Positions 1 to 9,973 of a DNA stretch of 23,528 bases are shown here, in pieces. Below the pieces are notes generated by a model, which saw only the letters and a program-made list of their open reading frames with translations, had not been told where the DNA came from and did not search any database. A program made the position numbers and the translations under genes. Origin of the DNA: Trebouxia sp. TZW2008. Its lineage: Eukaryota; Chlorophyta; Trebouxiophyceae; Trebouxiales; Trebouxiaceae. Location: contig BDIU01000206.1 of assembly GCA_002118135.1 (NCBI GenBank), positions 1 through 23,528 of the forward strand, read 5' to 3'. Position 1 is the stretch's first letter, and every line of letters begins with the position of its first letter.

Positions 1-881
1 CAAGTTAGACCCTTTCGCCAGCAATCGGCTGTCGGCTTTCGCCCATTCGCCAATCGGCTGGGCCTCGGGACCTATCTGCTCTCTCACTGCCTCCCCCCCG
101 AGGGATGTTAAATTACTCTCTCTCTCTCTCATTCCCTTCACTTGACCTTTCAAATTTAGCATCCTTGCCTCGCAGCTGGCACCTTGACAAAGCTGACAGG
201 CCCACATGACCCGCGGCGATCACTCGCTGGGGACACACGCAGCAGCGGTTGGCCGTGGGTCCGGTACTTGCGCTGGTCAGGATAGCTCGGCACGGTGTCA
301 AGCTGTACATACCTAAGCAAGCCAGAGCCGGTCTGCTGCTTGTGCCCTCGGACGGATTGTCTCACGTGCATCGCTAGTCAGTCACTGGAAGTCTACCAAC
401 ACAGCCGGACGACATCATGCGTATCTCTTCTGATTTTGTTTCTGCGTAACAAAAAGCAACGTGGGCTGCTTTGCCCGGTACCGTACGAGGCGGCAGGAGA
501 TCCAAGCATTGCTTGCAGCAGCTTTAGCGTAGCACAGTTCGACTTGTTTCAGGTTTGTATTGCAGCATCATTCGAAAATGCCCATGCATACATGTGGTTT
601 TTTTTGTCTATCTGACTTATGCGTGGCGAGGACAGTCAGTGCCTGAACGTTGTGGTCCGATCGATGGTTGCTGCTAACAGTTGATGCGCCGAGCTGCATT
701 GCATGACAGCGCAAGCATATACAGTCTCAAAGATATTGCTATGATGCTGTTGAAATACATTTAGTTCTGCTGCCGGGCGACGAGACAAAGTGTACTGTGT
801 GCATGCACAGTATGCCAAGCTGGGGGCAAGGCATGCTCCTTGACTAAGGCCATATGTGATTCTCTAGCATCCTTTGCTGTA
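1..881. other. Upstream region of PI4K gamma, no gene recognised
   Basis: No stretch here encodes a protein I recognise. It probably holds the promoter, 5' UTR and perhaps one or more unresolved 5' exons of the kinase gene. A direct repeat of TTCGCC(AGC)AATCGGCTG type lies at 14-31 and 46-60, so two CCAAT-like boxes sit close together. A CT tract lies at about 116-130. A possible donor (TTTCAG followed by GTTTGT) occurs at 552/553 after an open stretch, but that stretch resembles nothing I know. Confidence 0.4.
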
Positions 882-3800
882 ATGCACAGCACACAGCAGG
901 TGAGCGGTGCTATTTCTGCTGCTCACTGGACCTTTCGCAAACTCACCTGCTCTGGTTGCATCAGCTATTCAGTGACTGCTTTGCTAGGGCATCAAGCCAT
1001 TCATGAAACAACAGGGTTTCCATATTGCTGAGCGGGCGCATCATGCAAAGCACCGTGACGACGTGCTGCCTGAGGCCAGCCACTCAACAAACAAGCTTGC
1101 AGATGGTCTGCAAGGCCTCCTTGAGATGTGTGATGCTGGCAGTCTGCTGGCTGCCCCGGTTCAAAACCTGGTATGTAGTGATCATATTGTTCACACCTAT
1201 GTATCCTGCATTCCCTGCCCGTTTCTACCGTGTGTCACCTTTCTACACTTATCAGCACAATGTGCAAAGATTGTGTCTGGCCTAAGCTCACAAGTCCTGC
1301 AGCCACACACAGTCTGCACAAGCTAGCATCATATGGAAATGCTAAGCAATGCTATTGCTGCTGCAGCCACCCTCAGTCTGTATAAGCCAGTACCCTGTTG
1401 TAGTGCCAAAGATTTGGCTGTATGCAGGCTAGCACTGGTCAGGTGGAAGTGGTGGGCACCACCCACTCCACGACTGGTGTCAAGCGCTTGGTCAAGTCAG
1501 TTGTGCGAGGGCTGAAAGCATGCCAGGTACAGTGTCCTTGACACAGTTGTGCTTGCATCTCTGTCTTGTCTTTGCTCAGAACTGATATGCAGTCACAACG
1601 CAATGATTGGTGTTCAACTGGATTGTCCTTACATTGAAAACGTCCTGGGATAAAGGGCTCGTATGAGGTATTCTCACATTGAAACATGTCTGTAATTTTC
1701 AGCCGCAGCACCTTTTGTACTGCCAATGCTGCGCAAGGCAACACTTGTGCGCCTCGACAGTCAGAAGGGTCTGTAAGCACTCTGGAAAGATGGGTCCAAT
1801 TCCCGTTATTTGCCTGTAATCGTCCTATTTCTTCCCGTCGGTGCATCCATATGAGATCCTCAGCTGCAGTGCCTTTACTGCTGCCTCCTCTTTTATACCA
1901 GCATACTCATGGTACAGTGTTACTTGCTATATGCAGCATGCATGCTTCTTGACAACTTTTGGCAAAGGCCAGTGAGTCTGACCAGAGCAATTGATGATGT
2001 TGCTGTGGACAGTACTAGTGCCTTTCTTGCATCTGATGTAGCTGCTGGCATTTGGCACAAGGAAAATGGCTTATAAGTGCAATCAGGTCATTATTGCAGG
2101 CAAAGTGCTCATCGATATAATTTGATCCCTGTTGCAGGAGCCTGAGCGAGCTTCAGAAGGGCTGGGAGGGACATACTTCTTTAAGGATGAGGCTGGTTGC
2201 AAAGTTGCTATTGTGAAGCCATGTGATGAGGAGCCCTTGGCTCCAAACAATCCCAAGGTAGTCTCTCAGCCACAAACAGTAGCTTCAGCTACAGACCACA
2301 CCAGACCTCAAAATGTAACAATTTTCGGCATTTGCGTAACCCTGGCATCGGTGCTATGTCGCAGACATTACCACACCAGGGGAACCTTTGAGTCAAAATC
2401 CCAAGTTAGTCTCTCAGCCACAAACAGCTATGGCATTCACATGCAGATCACCAGATTGAGCTTGTATTATGAAAAAGGGCCACCAATCACCAGGAAAACT
2501 TTATTTGGCTGGTGTCTGTACCTGTGCGCTGTGATCAATATGCTCAGGTCTGCCTGTGACCAGCATCATCTACACATGCTTTCGTCAGTCCATACTGGAC
2601 AGTGCTTCCCGCCTTGTCCACATGTTTTGGCCTTGTTTGCTACAGAGCTTTGTGGGTAGAGCTTTGCCTTAGCAAGTGAGTCAAATGCGTCCTAACCTGA
2701 AACCTACTGACCTTGTTTTCACAGGGTTTTGTTGGGAGAGCCTTGGGTGAACCTGGTTTGAAGCCAACAGTTAGAGTTGGGGAAGCAGCAATCCGTGAAG
2801 TTGCAGCATACCTACTGGACCACGACCACTTTGCACAAGTGCCACACACAGTGCTGGTCAAGTTTACCCACCCCATCTTTCACATCCACACCCCCCCAGC
2901 TTCCAACCCCCGCCAGTCAGAATCTGCATCAGTCACCGCCTTTGAGTCAGCTCAGTCAGCGGCGTCTCTGGACTCAGCCTTATCCAGCTCGACAGCTCAG
3001 CTCATCCAAGCAAGGCGAGCAAGCATGGAGGGTAGTCGATCTTCAACCAAGCTAGGATCACTGCAGGAGTTTGTTTCACACGACTGTGACACAAGCGAAA
3101 TGGGCACCTCGCTATTTAGCCCACAAGACGTGCATCGCATTGCAATCTTGGACATTCGCCTTTTCAACACAGACAGGCATGCTGGCAACATCCTGGTGCA
3201 GCGTCCCACAGAGGACAGATCTAAGCTGAGTCCATTGGCTAGGCTGAACCAGACTAAGTGTCGGCTGCTGCCTATTGACCATGGATTCTGTTTGCCTGAA
3301 GCTCTGGAGCCTCCTTTCTTTGAATGGCTGCACTGGCCTCAGGTGACGACCTTCCTCAAACAACGCCAGTCAACAGTATCTCTTTTACAGAAACAAGAAA
3401 CTCGGAAAGAAAGGAATATGTCATGCTGCAAATTGATCATGGCTTCTGTTTGCCCAAAGCTCTGAAGCCTCCCTTCTTTGAATGGCTGCACTGGCCTCAG
3501 GTACAATCTCCCCCAATCAATGCTAGTTAAAGTTGTTTCAGAGCCTGTGGTTCCGTACAAATACAAGAAATCCAGGAAAAAAGAGCATCCCATCCTGCAA
3601 GTTGACCCTGGCTTTTGCCTATCTGAAGCTTTGCAGCATCCCTTCTCTAAATCTGAATGGCTGCATTGGCCTTGAATACACGCTCTCTCATTGCTTGTCA
3701 GAAATCTCCTCAGATCCTCTGATTTCGGACAAAAAAGAAAGCTACCAATGCAGATTGAACAAGATCCATCTCAACCGCGTCTATTTTGACGCGCATGCAG

Positions 3801-5855
3801 TAGTATGCTCTTGATCACCTGCAAGGCCAGGCGATGATGCAATGCAATGCACTTTTCCAAATCCTGACGTAAGTGTAATGCATGAAGGTTCATGATTGGA
3901 GCAACATGTACTGCTGACTCGGGTTGCAGGCAAAGATGCCATTCAGCAGTGCAAAGCTATGCAGTGGAACTTGATCCATGTTCCTTTGAGTAAGATCTTT
4001 GTCACTGTTCTGCAATGCAGTGCTTTGGAGACTGCTACGCTGTGGGCTATCCCATGCCATGGCGCCCACAGCTCGTACAGTGCAAGGTGCATGTATGCAG
4101 CATGTACTGTTGGGAAATTACAACAGCTGATTTCATTTTCATGATGCCATTCAGTGATGAGGAGCTGCAATATGAACACAGTGAGATCCTGTGCCATGCA
4201 GTGCATTGCAGTACAGTCTGCAGGAGATTTTACAACACCTGATCTGGTTTTGCAGGCCATGATGCCGTTCAGTGATGAGGAGCTCCAGTATATTGCAAAT
4301 CTGGATGCAGCGGCAGATGTAGCTCTGCTTGAGCGGGAACTCCCCTCCCTGCGTGTTGAGTCCTTACGCACCCTGCAAGTGGCAACAGCCCTGCTTCAGC
4401 GCTGCGCAGCAGCTGGTCTGAACTTGTCAGAAATCGGCACCATTGTCAGTCGACCCCTGGTGGGTCTTGATGAAGACCCCTCAGACCTTGAGAAGCTGTG
4501 CACGGCAGTCAGGGAGGAAGTCGACAACGCGGTATTAATCAGTGATGACGATGATGATGAGGCCAGTGATGACGATCTGGGTTCTGTCAACTCTGATGAT
4601 GACATGGCGACTTCCATGCAAGCGATCAACTTTGGGAATGACAGGAACAGCCGAACGTCTTCTGGGTTGTCGGGTGCAGTCAGCTTGGACAGAGCCGTGC
4701 TGCAGCAGCATCACAGCTACAACAGTCAGGACAGTGCAAGCATGGAGAGCAGCCCAGTGAGATCAGCATCAGACACAGTGCACAAAGCAGAAGACTTGCT
4801 GTTTGATCTAGACGAGGAGCACTCAACTTCAGGCTCACCAAGGTACAGCACGCCCCTGACGCCAGCTGTCTCTGTGCCTGCGCCTTCTGCAACAGGCCAC
4901 CTTGGTTACCGCCCAACCTCACACCGCTCACACTCCTTTGGGTCCGATCACAGCTCACCGACATTGATGGCAGAGCAGTCCTTCAGCAGAACGACCTCCC
5001 TTGGGGTTCCCCCCAGCCGCCGCAGGGGGGTCCAGTGGGGGGGTGGCATGCAGGGTAGCTATGCTGAGTCTGAGGCATTGGCTCTGGGCCCTGGAGCGCA
5101 GATGATGGCAGCTTCTGTGGATCCCAGCCACTTTGTGATGAAGGGTTTCACCAAGGGAAAGCGTCAGCCAGGCCGCAAGGCTCACCGCGTGCACCGCCTC
5201 AAAAAGGCTGGTCGGGTGCGTGTGACTCATTATGAAATGTTGTGCCAGCTCACCTAAGCAGACACCATGTTGAATGATGTCTGCTTGTATGCATGCATAA
5301 TGGCATCAGATTGCATAGTCCAAACTTTGGCTTGCCATTGCTGGCATTGATGTTAGACCGTGCAGTGTGTTGAGGCACTGGTAGCCTGCTTGTGTCAGCG
5401 CATATGGTCATGTTTCCGTTGAGCAGCTTGCTGTTGATGTCAGTCATCCCTGTGGCCTGAAAATGGTCTATTGTGCCAGTCTGTTCAAGGCTCAGAGGTC
5501 ACTTGAGCAAGAGAGCATCTAGAAACCTACTGTTTCTGCAAATTGGACACAGTTGCTGCATACTTTTGCACATGATTTAGTATCCACAAGCACACTTTCT
5601 ACCTCTCAAGCACCTGTGGTGCTGAGCTGTCAGTCTGTTGCGCAGGCCTACCCCCCACCAGTGGCCGGGGGGGCACCAGGGGCTGCCAATGCTGTTTTCA
5701 GCAACATGAACAAAGAAGAATGGGCTCTGTTCATGTCTGAGCTAACAGACCGCATTGATGAGGCTTTGCAAGATGGGCAGTGGAGGCAGGATGTGAAGAA
5801 GGGCAAGGGAACGCATGCCATGCAAAACATGGGCGTCTCTTGCCCTCGCTTCTAG
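882..5855 (+). CDS. PI4KG: Plant-type phosphatidylinositol 4-kinase gamma (7-exon model, 5' end uncertain)
   Basis: PI3/PI4-kinase-fold protein of the plant PI4K-gamma group. The family is annotated as phosphorylating phosphatidylinositol at the 4-position; several plant members have instead been reported to act as protein kinases. Exons read from splice sites: 882-899 (weak), 988-1170, 1428-1526, 2138-2257, 2725-3342, 4256-5215, 5646-5855. All junctions are phase 0, giving 735 aa from ATG 882; ATG 1003 is another possible start. Seen in the model: GLGGTYFF and the ATP-site lysine in VAIVKP (about K127), APNNPK followed by GFVGRALGEPGLK, the catalytic loop NTDRHAGNIL (D290, R291, H292), the metal-binding IDHGFCLPE (D325), then FFEWLHWPQ. 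The kinase core is complete. A helical segment (about 347-440) and a long Ser/Asp-rich tail follow, and the last exon has the family-typical EEWALFMSEL. No ubiquitin-like domain, common in land-plant members, is visible; it could lie in unidentified upstream exons. Core very sure, N-terminus not. Confidence 0.9.
900..987 (+). other. Probable intron near the 5' end of PI4K gamma
   Basis: An 88-base interval opens with a near-consensus donor (ACACAGCAG followed by GTGAGC) and closes with TTTGCTAG. Splicing keeps phase 0 between MHSTQQ (from ATG 882) and the exon starting GIKPFMKQQG. It is the best evidence that transcription and an exon extend upstream of 988, but no homology supports the upstream reading. 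Confidence 0.45.
2258..2724 (+). other. PI4K gamma intron containing a copy of its own donor region
   Basis: This intron separates APNNPK from GFVGRAL, two halves of one conserved kinase motif, so its boundaries are secure. It starts GTAGTC and ends CCTTGTTTTCACAG. Inside, 2397-2427 repeats 2249-2279 (last exon bases, donor and first intron bases) with 30 of 31 positions identical. The one change turns the donor GT into TT. Confidence 0.8.
3274..3760 (+). repeat. Three tandem 158-169-base units carrying the kinase IDHG exon end
   Basis: Units start at 3274, 3432 and 3601. Unit 1 is the true exon end (IDHGFCLPEALEPPFFEW...) plus the start of the intron. Unit 2 still reads IDHGFCLPKALKPPFFEW...HWPQ with an intact donor (CAG, GTACAA). 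Unit 3 reads VDPGFCLSEALQHPF...EWLHWP and has lost the donor (CCTTGA, ATAC). The intronic tails also align loosely (AAGAAA-rich stretch before CTGCAA), so each unit spans exon end plus intron. Confidence 0.8.
3343..4255 (+). other. PI4K gamma intron with tandem copies of both flanking exon ends
   Basis: A 913-base intron between FFEWLHWPQ and AMMPFSDEELQY. Its first part contains two further copies of the end of the upstream exon, at about 3432-3502 and 3601-3676. Its last part contains two partial copies of the start of the downstream exon, at about 3924-3946 and 4141-4173. Boundaries are fixed by protein continuity on both sides and by the acceptor GGTTTTGCAG at 4255. Confidence 0.8.
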
Positions 5856-6100
5856 CTGTGAGAGCTCTGTACAGCGTGGTGTTTGCAGCCTGTTGGGAAA
5901 TGCATATCAGCTGGTTCTTGTACATTGTGTGAACGAATAGTTTCTATCGCGAGCGAACCAATTTTGAGAGCAGAGAGAGGTCAAGTGTGCTTTGATGGTC
6001 CTAACTGATTTAGCTTTGTTATCTTGCACGTGGGGGCGAATTGTATCCTAAAAATGGATTGAACAATGACCCTTAGGGAGGTTGCAATCATGAGTGATGT

Positions 6101-6105
6101 TGTAA
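6101..6105 (+). terminator. Candidate poly(A) signal TGTAA for PI4K gamma
   Basis: TGTAA, the usual chlorophyte polyadenylation signal, occurs 246 bases after the kinase stop codon. A second one lies near 6280. The motif is short and could be chance; position and strand are the only support. Confidence 0.35.
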
Positions 6106-6747
6106 ATCAGGCAGAAACACGGGCAAGAGGCGCCGCTCTTGAATGACACGCTTTGAGCGCACGCCAGTGAACAGTATAAGATATATGTTTGCACATCTGG
6201 CCACTGACCTTTGACTAAGTGCTGAGACTTGTCAGGGTTATGTCATGGTCTAGGGTTCTAAGCAGCCATGTGGGTGTGTGTGTAAACCCTATCTATTTCA
6301 AATTTAAAGTTTCAGCTGTCACTGACTTATGTAGCCCAGTTGTCTCTGCACCTTTTGAATTCTCTTGTGAATAACTTCCACAAATACTGTATCAACTACA
6401 AGAAGCATTCTAAACGACGAGATACAGAGACAGAAAGAACTTCTGAAATTTTAGAGACACGACCCTAGAAATAGATCTGCCAGAGAATGTCAGAACTTAG
6501 GGTATCTCTGTAACTGTGGGTACCACCTGATGGGGTGCCCCCACACACAGACCCACTCCTGCTTTGCATAGACCCCGTAGTAGTCTGATCCCGTATGGGT
6601 CTGGCACCAAAATCTGTACACTCAGAGCTGCAATGGCATGTGTGCAGAGTCTGCAGAGGTGGAGCGCAGATGCTACAGAGACTGCCCTAGACACGACATG
6701 CAAAAGGTGCTGACGATCGCATGCTTTTGTCCACCTACAAAAGGCCT

Positions 6748-6795
6748 GCACCAGAGCTCTGGCATAGACTTGCACCAGACCTCTCACATAGACTT
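6748..6795. repeat. Two 24-base direct repeats
   Basis: Two adjacent 24-base units (6748-6771 and 6772-6795), both beginning GCACCAGA and ending CATAGACTT, with a few differences in the middle. No function is apparent. Confidence 0.7.
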
Positions 6796-6839
6796 ACTCA
6801 ACATTGTAAGATTCTGACTTCTGTCTATTTTTCCTGTAG

Positions 6840-6887
6840 CTACAATGAACAATGACGACAGCCTGCGAGAGCTTTGACCGAGCCCAG
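6840..6887 (+). other. Exon-like segment flanked by consensus splice sites
   Basis: A 48-base segment lies between a strong acceptor (CTATTTTTCCTGTAG, ending 6839) and a perfect donor (CCCAG followed by GTAAGT, 6888). Its ATG at 6852 opens a frame encoding MTTACESFDRAQ that reaches the donor without a stop; the base before the ATG series closes the other upstream frame. It could be the first coding exon, or a 5' UTR exon, of a plus-strand gene whose later exons I could not find. Confidence 0.3.
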
Positions 6888-6945
6888 GTAAGTCCTGTGA
6901 AACGAGGTGTGGCCCATACCAGAGCGATGCATCTTGACGAGCGTC

Positions 6946-7254
6946 TTATGAATGAGCAGAAAAAAAGTAGGGCTGTCCAAAAACTGCTACCGTGATTGCA
7001 GTTCCGTCTAATGCGGAGGTGACCGCCGATACGCTGGTCAGATCACTTGCAATACTTTGACCGACCACAACAGGCAAAGTGCTCAATACACCTGATGACC
7101 AAGGTGTGAAGAATATGTGATGAATGGCAGAGAACAAAGGGGACCCTGTAGGTGAACCGCCTTTTGTTGTGTACACAGAGACCCTCTCACCCTTGGCAGT
7201 TGCGGTCAAGATTCGGACTGCAAACACTGTGTAGGAGCCGTTAACATGAAATGG
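6946..7254 (-). CDS. Possible terminal exon of an unrecognised minus-strand gene
   Basis: On the minus strand a possible acceptor (GTGGTGTTCTCAG) is followed by about 100 codons without a stop, ending TAA at 6948-6946. The peptide begins VPFHVNGSYTVFAVRILTAT and is rich in Ser, Thr and Val, with a beta-strand-like character (for example RVSVYTTKGG and TAITVAVFGQ). There is no ATG at its start, so it would have to be an internal or last exon. I do not recognise the family, and chance openness cannot be excluded. Confidence 0.25.
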   Translation of the reverse strand, partial: PFHVNGSYTVFAVRILTATAKGERVSVYTTKGGSPTGSPLFSAIHHIFFTPWSSGVLSTLPVVVGQSIASDLTSVSAVTSALDGTAITVAVFGQPYFFSAHS

Positions 7255-8211
7255 TACCTGAGAACACCACCATTACATTTCCCTACAGCTATACACTCGC
7301 AGTGCATCGCCATTGACGCCACAAGCCCTCTTCACACGGTGTGAACCACACCGCTAGCTTTCCGTCAAAACTTGAAAGGTTGACAACACATGTACAGTGG
7401 ACATGTGCACCTGTTGACGTTTAAAACTTTCTCTCTGGTTTTTGGCGCGAAATTGTTTTGTAGCATGCATGACGACTGCATATGCAAATCTGCATGAGCA
7501 TCTGAAGCTGGTTTACTGATGGCTTCGTGCCCTTACGCTGCACGACCATGCACATCCTGAAATGGAACAAAGGTCACTTATGCTGGTGTGATGCATGACA
7601 TGCATTGCAAGTGGCTGATTGTGAAGCACAGCTGAGTGGAAACATGCAAGATGGCTTGTTTGCAATGTTGTTGCAGTGTAGGATTTGAGTTTTACAGCTA
7701 TCATGAGCCTGTGCCGACATCACCCTGATATGTTGGCAGGTCAGCCAGAGGCACATGTACGGTGATGAATTGCATACTGCTTGCTTGCCACTGTTAGGCT
7801 AGTTGCCATTCTCATGCGCCGCTGGCTTGGCCGTGGGCTTTGCATGTAACGTAACGAGTCGTTCGATGTTCCACTAAGTCAAGTTGCCACTCAAAATGGG
7901 TTGTGTTTGGCGTGGGACATCGAATTCCCGTTATGACCCAGATCAATCCTTGAAGTTACATTGCAGGGGCAGCCCTTGGTGCCTTCTTGCCCTCATCCTG
8001 CACAGCTGGGTGTCTCAAACAAAGTGTTGGATGTTTGTGCAGTTATGCAACACCATAGTTGTACTGAAGCAGGCTGGTTGGCAACTGTGTCATGACTTGT
8101 GAGACAGCTTGACTGCTTCTGAAATTCAGCGCAATAGCTTGATCGTCCCTGGCAAGCAGATTGTCGAGGAGGCACACAAACCAGATATGCAAGCATCGTG
8201 GAGGTGTTTTG

Positions 8212-8332
8212 TGTGTACCGTGCGCCTGCCATTGATGGGCTCATCATTGCTATCGTCATCAGCTGCAGGCTTGGGTTGTACAGCCCTGGCTCCTACTGCT
8301 CCTGTGGCAGCTGCTGTCTTCTTGGGCTCCAC
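8212..8332 (-). CDS. Possible small minus-strand exon, unrecognised
   Basis: Following TTATGTATTGTAG on the minus strand, an open frame reads VEPKKTAAATGAVGARAVQP and then an acidic stretch ADDDSNDEPING. Composition resembles a linker or tail in a eukaryotic protein. No good donor follows directly, the lower boundary is approximate, and no partner exon was found. It lies about 1 kb upstream, in minus-strand direction, of the stretch at 6946-7254; whether they belong together is unknown. Confidence 0.2.
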
Positions 8333-9973
8333 CTACAATACATAACAACTCCGGCGTGGAGTTGAAGGTTGGGAGGTGCAGTCATACGGCATCACAGTAG
8401 CCCAGAGGTGCTACGGACTACAGACATGTCGCAAAATGTTGTGGCAGAAATCAACCCTGGCGCTTGGTTTTCCGGAATTCTCAAGGCACCTGAGCAAAGA
8501 GCGATTCTTGTGTTGTGACAACCCGACAAGTCAATTCATGGCGGGGATTGGTAGAAGTCAGCTTTTTGCAAAGCTGGTGAGACTTGGCCAAACTCAGCTG
8601 CAGCTCGTGCGGTCAAACCATGTGGTTGTAATGAATCAAGGTGAAGAGGGGACAGGTTGTCATGTGAAACAATATTGAAAGCTTTATATTGGCACAATAT
8701 CCACATCTCCCACAACTATCCAGGTCTAGTCATGCAAGCTATAAGTCGAAACAATGTACAGTTTCATACAGCTACAGCTGACTAAGCACAAATGATGCAG
8801 TGAACAGGAGCCGGCTTCTCCTTGTCAAGTAAGGTTGCTCAAGCGTGCAATAGTACCATCTGATTGCACCCAAACCGTCAAGTGAACCATGAATGCTCAA
8901 GCACAGACTCAGCAGTGTTGTATCTCCCAGCTTGCATTGCATCCATTAGCTCGATCCCTTGGTCCCAAGTTAGGCACAATGCAGGCCTCCATCAGATCTC
9001 TGACCAATATGAGATCGCAAGTGTTTGACCATGGCTGTGCGTACAATCCTGGCCGCACTTCCTGGTATGTCCTGCAGTCAGCACAAGTTGTCTTCAATGT
9101 ACATGCTGTCAGCTCTGGGCCATCCAGCAAACAAAGCGCCTATGACCTGTTACGAGTACACATGCAAAGTAGCATCTAAAAAGCTCAATTGGTTCCTGAC
9201 CACATCATGCAATTGCTTGCCACTGTTCCACTTCCTTGCTCTTCTGTACTGGACTCTTTAGCTTGCAAACATGTTTTGGGCATTCTGCTCTGGTCTTTTC
9301 AAAGGCATGCAATCAAGGACAGACATTCACATACGAGGAACATCAAGACATGGGCTCACCCTCTGGCGTAAAAGGGATGCTGTTCAATACAAATTTCAGG
9401 CTGCAGTTTCAGGTCGAGCCGTGGCACTTAGCGGCTGCAGTCGCGGCAACGCGCCGTTGCACTACTTCGCTTGGCTTTGTGTCGGTCTACACCGGTGGGA
9501 CATTTTCTCGGTTGCTCTAACAATGGAAAGACGTTGCTGCCGCTTCCCAATGACAGTCTTCAGACAAGGAAGCGCTAGGGCAAGTCCCGTTTTCGGTACA
9601 GCCCAGTATCGGGGGAGTGTCTACTCCGCTTCTGGGAAATTTGCCTAAACCTAAGTCAATTGGGTGTCAGCAAGACGCACTGTGACGCACTCGACGCACT
9701 GCTTGCAGATCGAGCTGTGACTAATTGATGGTAGGGCTTGCCGCAACCTTGCTTCAGCTCAGCCTTTCTCAAGCTGCGTCAGGGCTGTCGACGCTGCGTT
9801 TCTAGACAGCACAACAAAACCAAGTTGCCAAACTCAGCTGATTGCAGGGTGGCAGAGTCGCACCCTAACCGCAAGGCGTCGTTTGTTCTTGGCGCACATG
9901 CAGCGATCAATATAGGTCAAAGCTTGCCGAGTAGCATAAGGCATCTCGAGCTGACTGTCAGAGGCATCACAAG

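Larger units (their letters stand above)
5856..9973. other. 4.1-kb interval without a recognised gene
   Basis: This contains the 3' UTR of PI4K gamma and the upstream region of eIF4B. No reading frame here resembles a family I know. Items seen: a splice-flanked mini-exon (6840-6887, plus), two open exon-like stretches on the minus strand (6946-7254 and about 8212-8332), a 24-base tandem repeat (6748-6795), overlapping palindromes (7331-7353) and three GACGCACT repeats (9674-9700). An unrecognised, intron-rich or non-coding transcript could lie here. Confidence 0.4.

Noticed and set aside
3391..3502. Second copy of the kinase IDHG exon as a mutually exclusive alternative exon
   Set aside because: It has an acceptor and a donor, but its length (112) is not a multiple of three and its entry phase does not match the phase-0 upstream donor. 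Replacing the first copy would need a phase-1 donor inside the upstream exon, which I did not find.
5216..5257. Kinase frame continuing to a stop at 5257 without splicing
   Set aside because: Splicing at CGG|GTGCGT (5215) to the exon at 5646 restores the C-terminal EEWALFMSEL segment typical of plant PI4K gamma, with matching phase.
8426..8518. Small frame MSQNVVAEINPGAWFSGILK... on the plus strand
   Set aside because: Only 30 codons, no recognised family, overlapped by another equally open frame. Not enough to call a gene.
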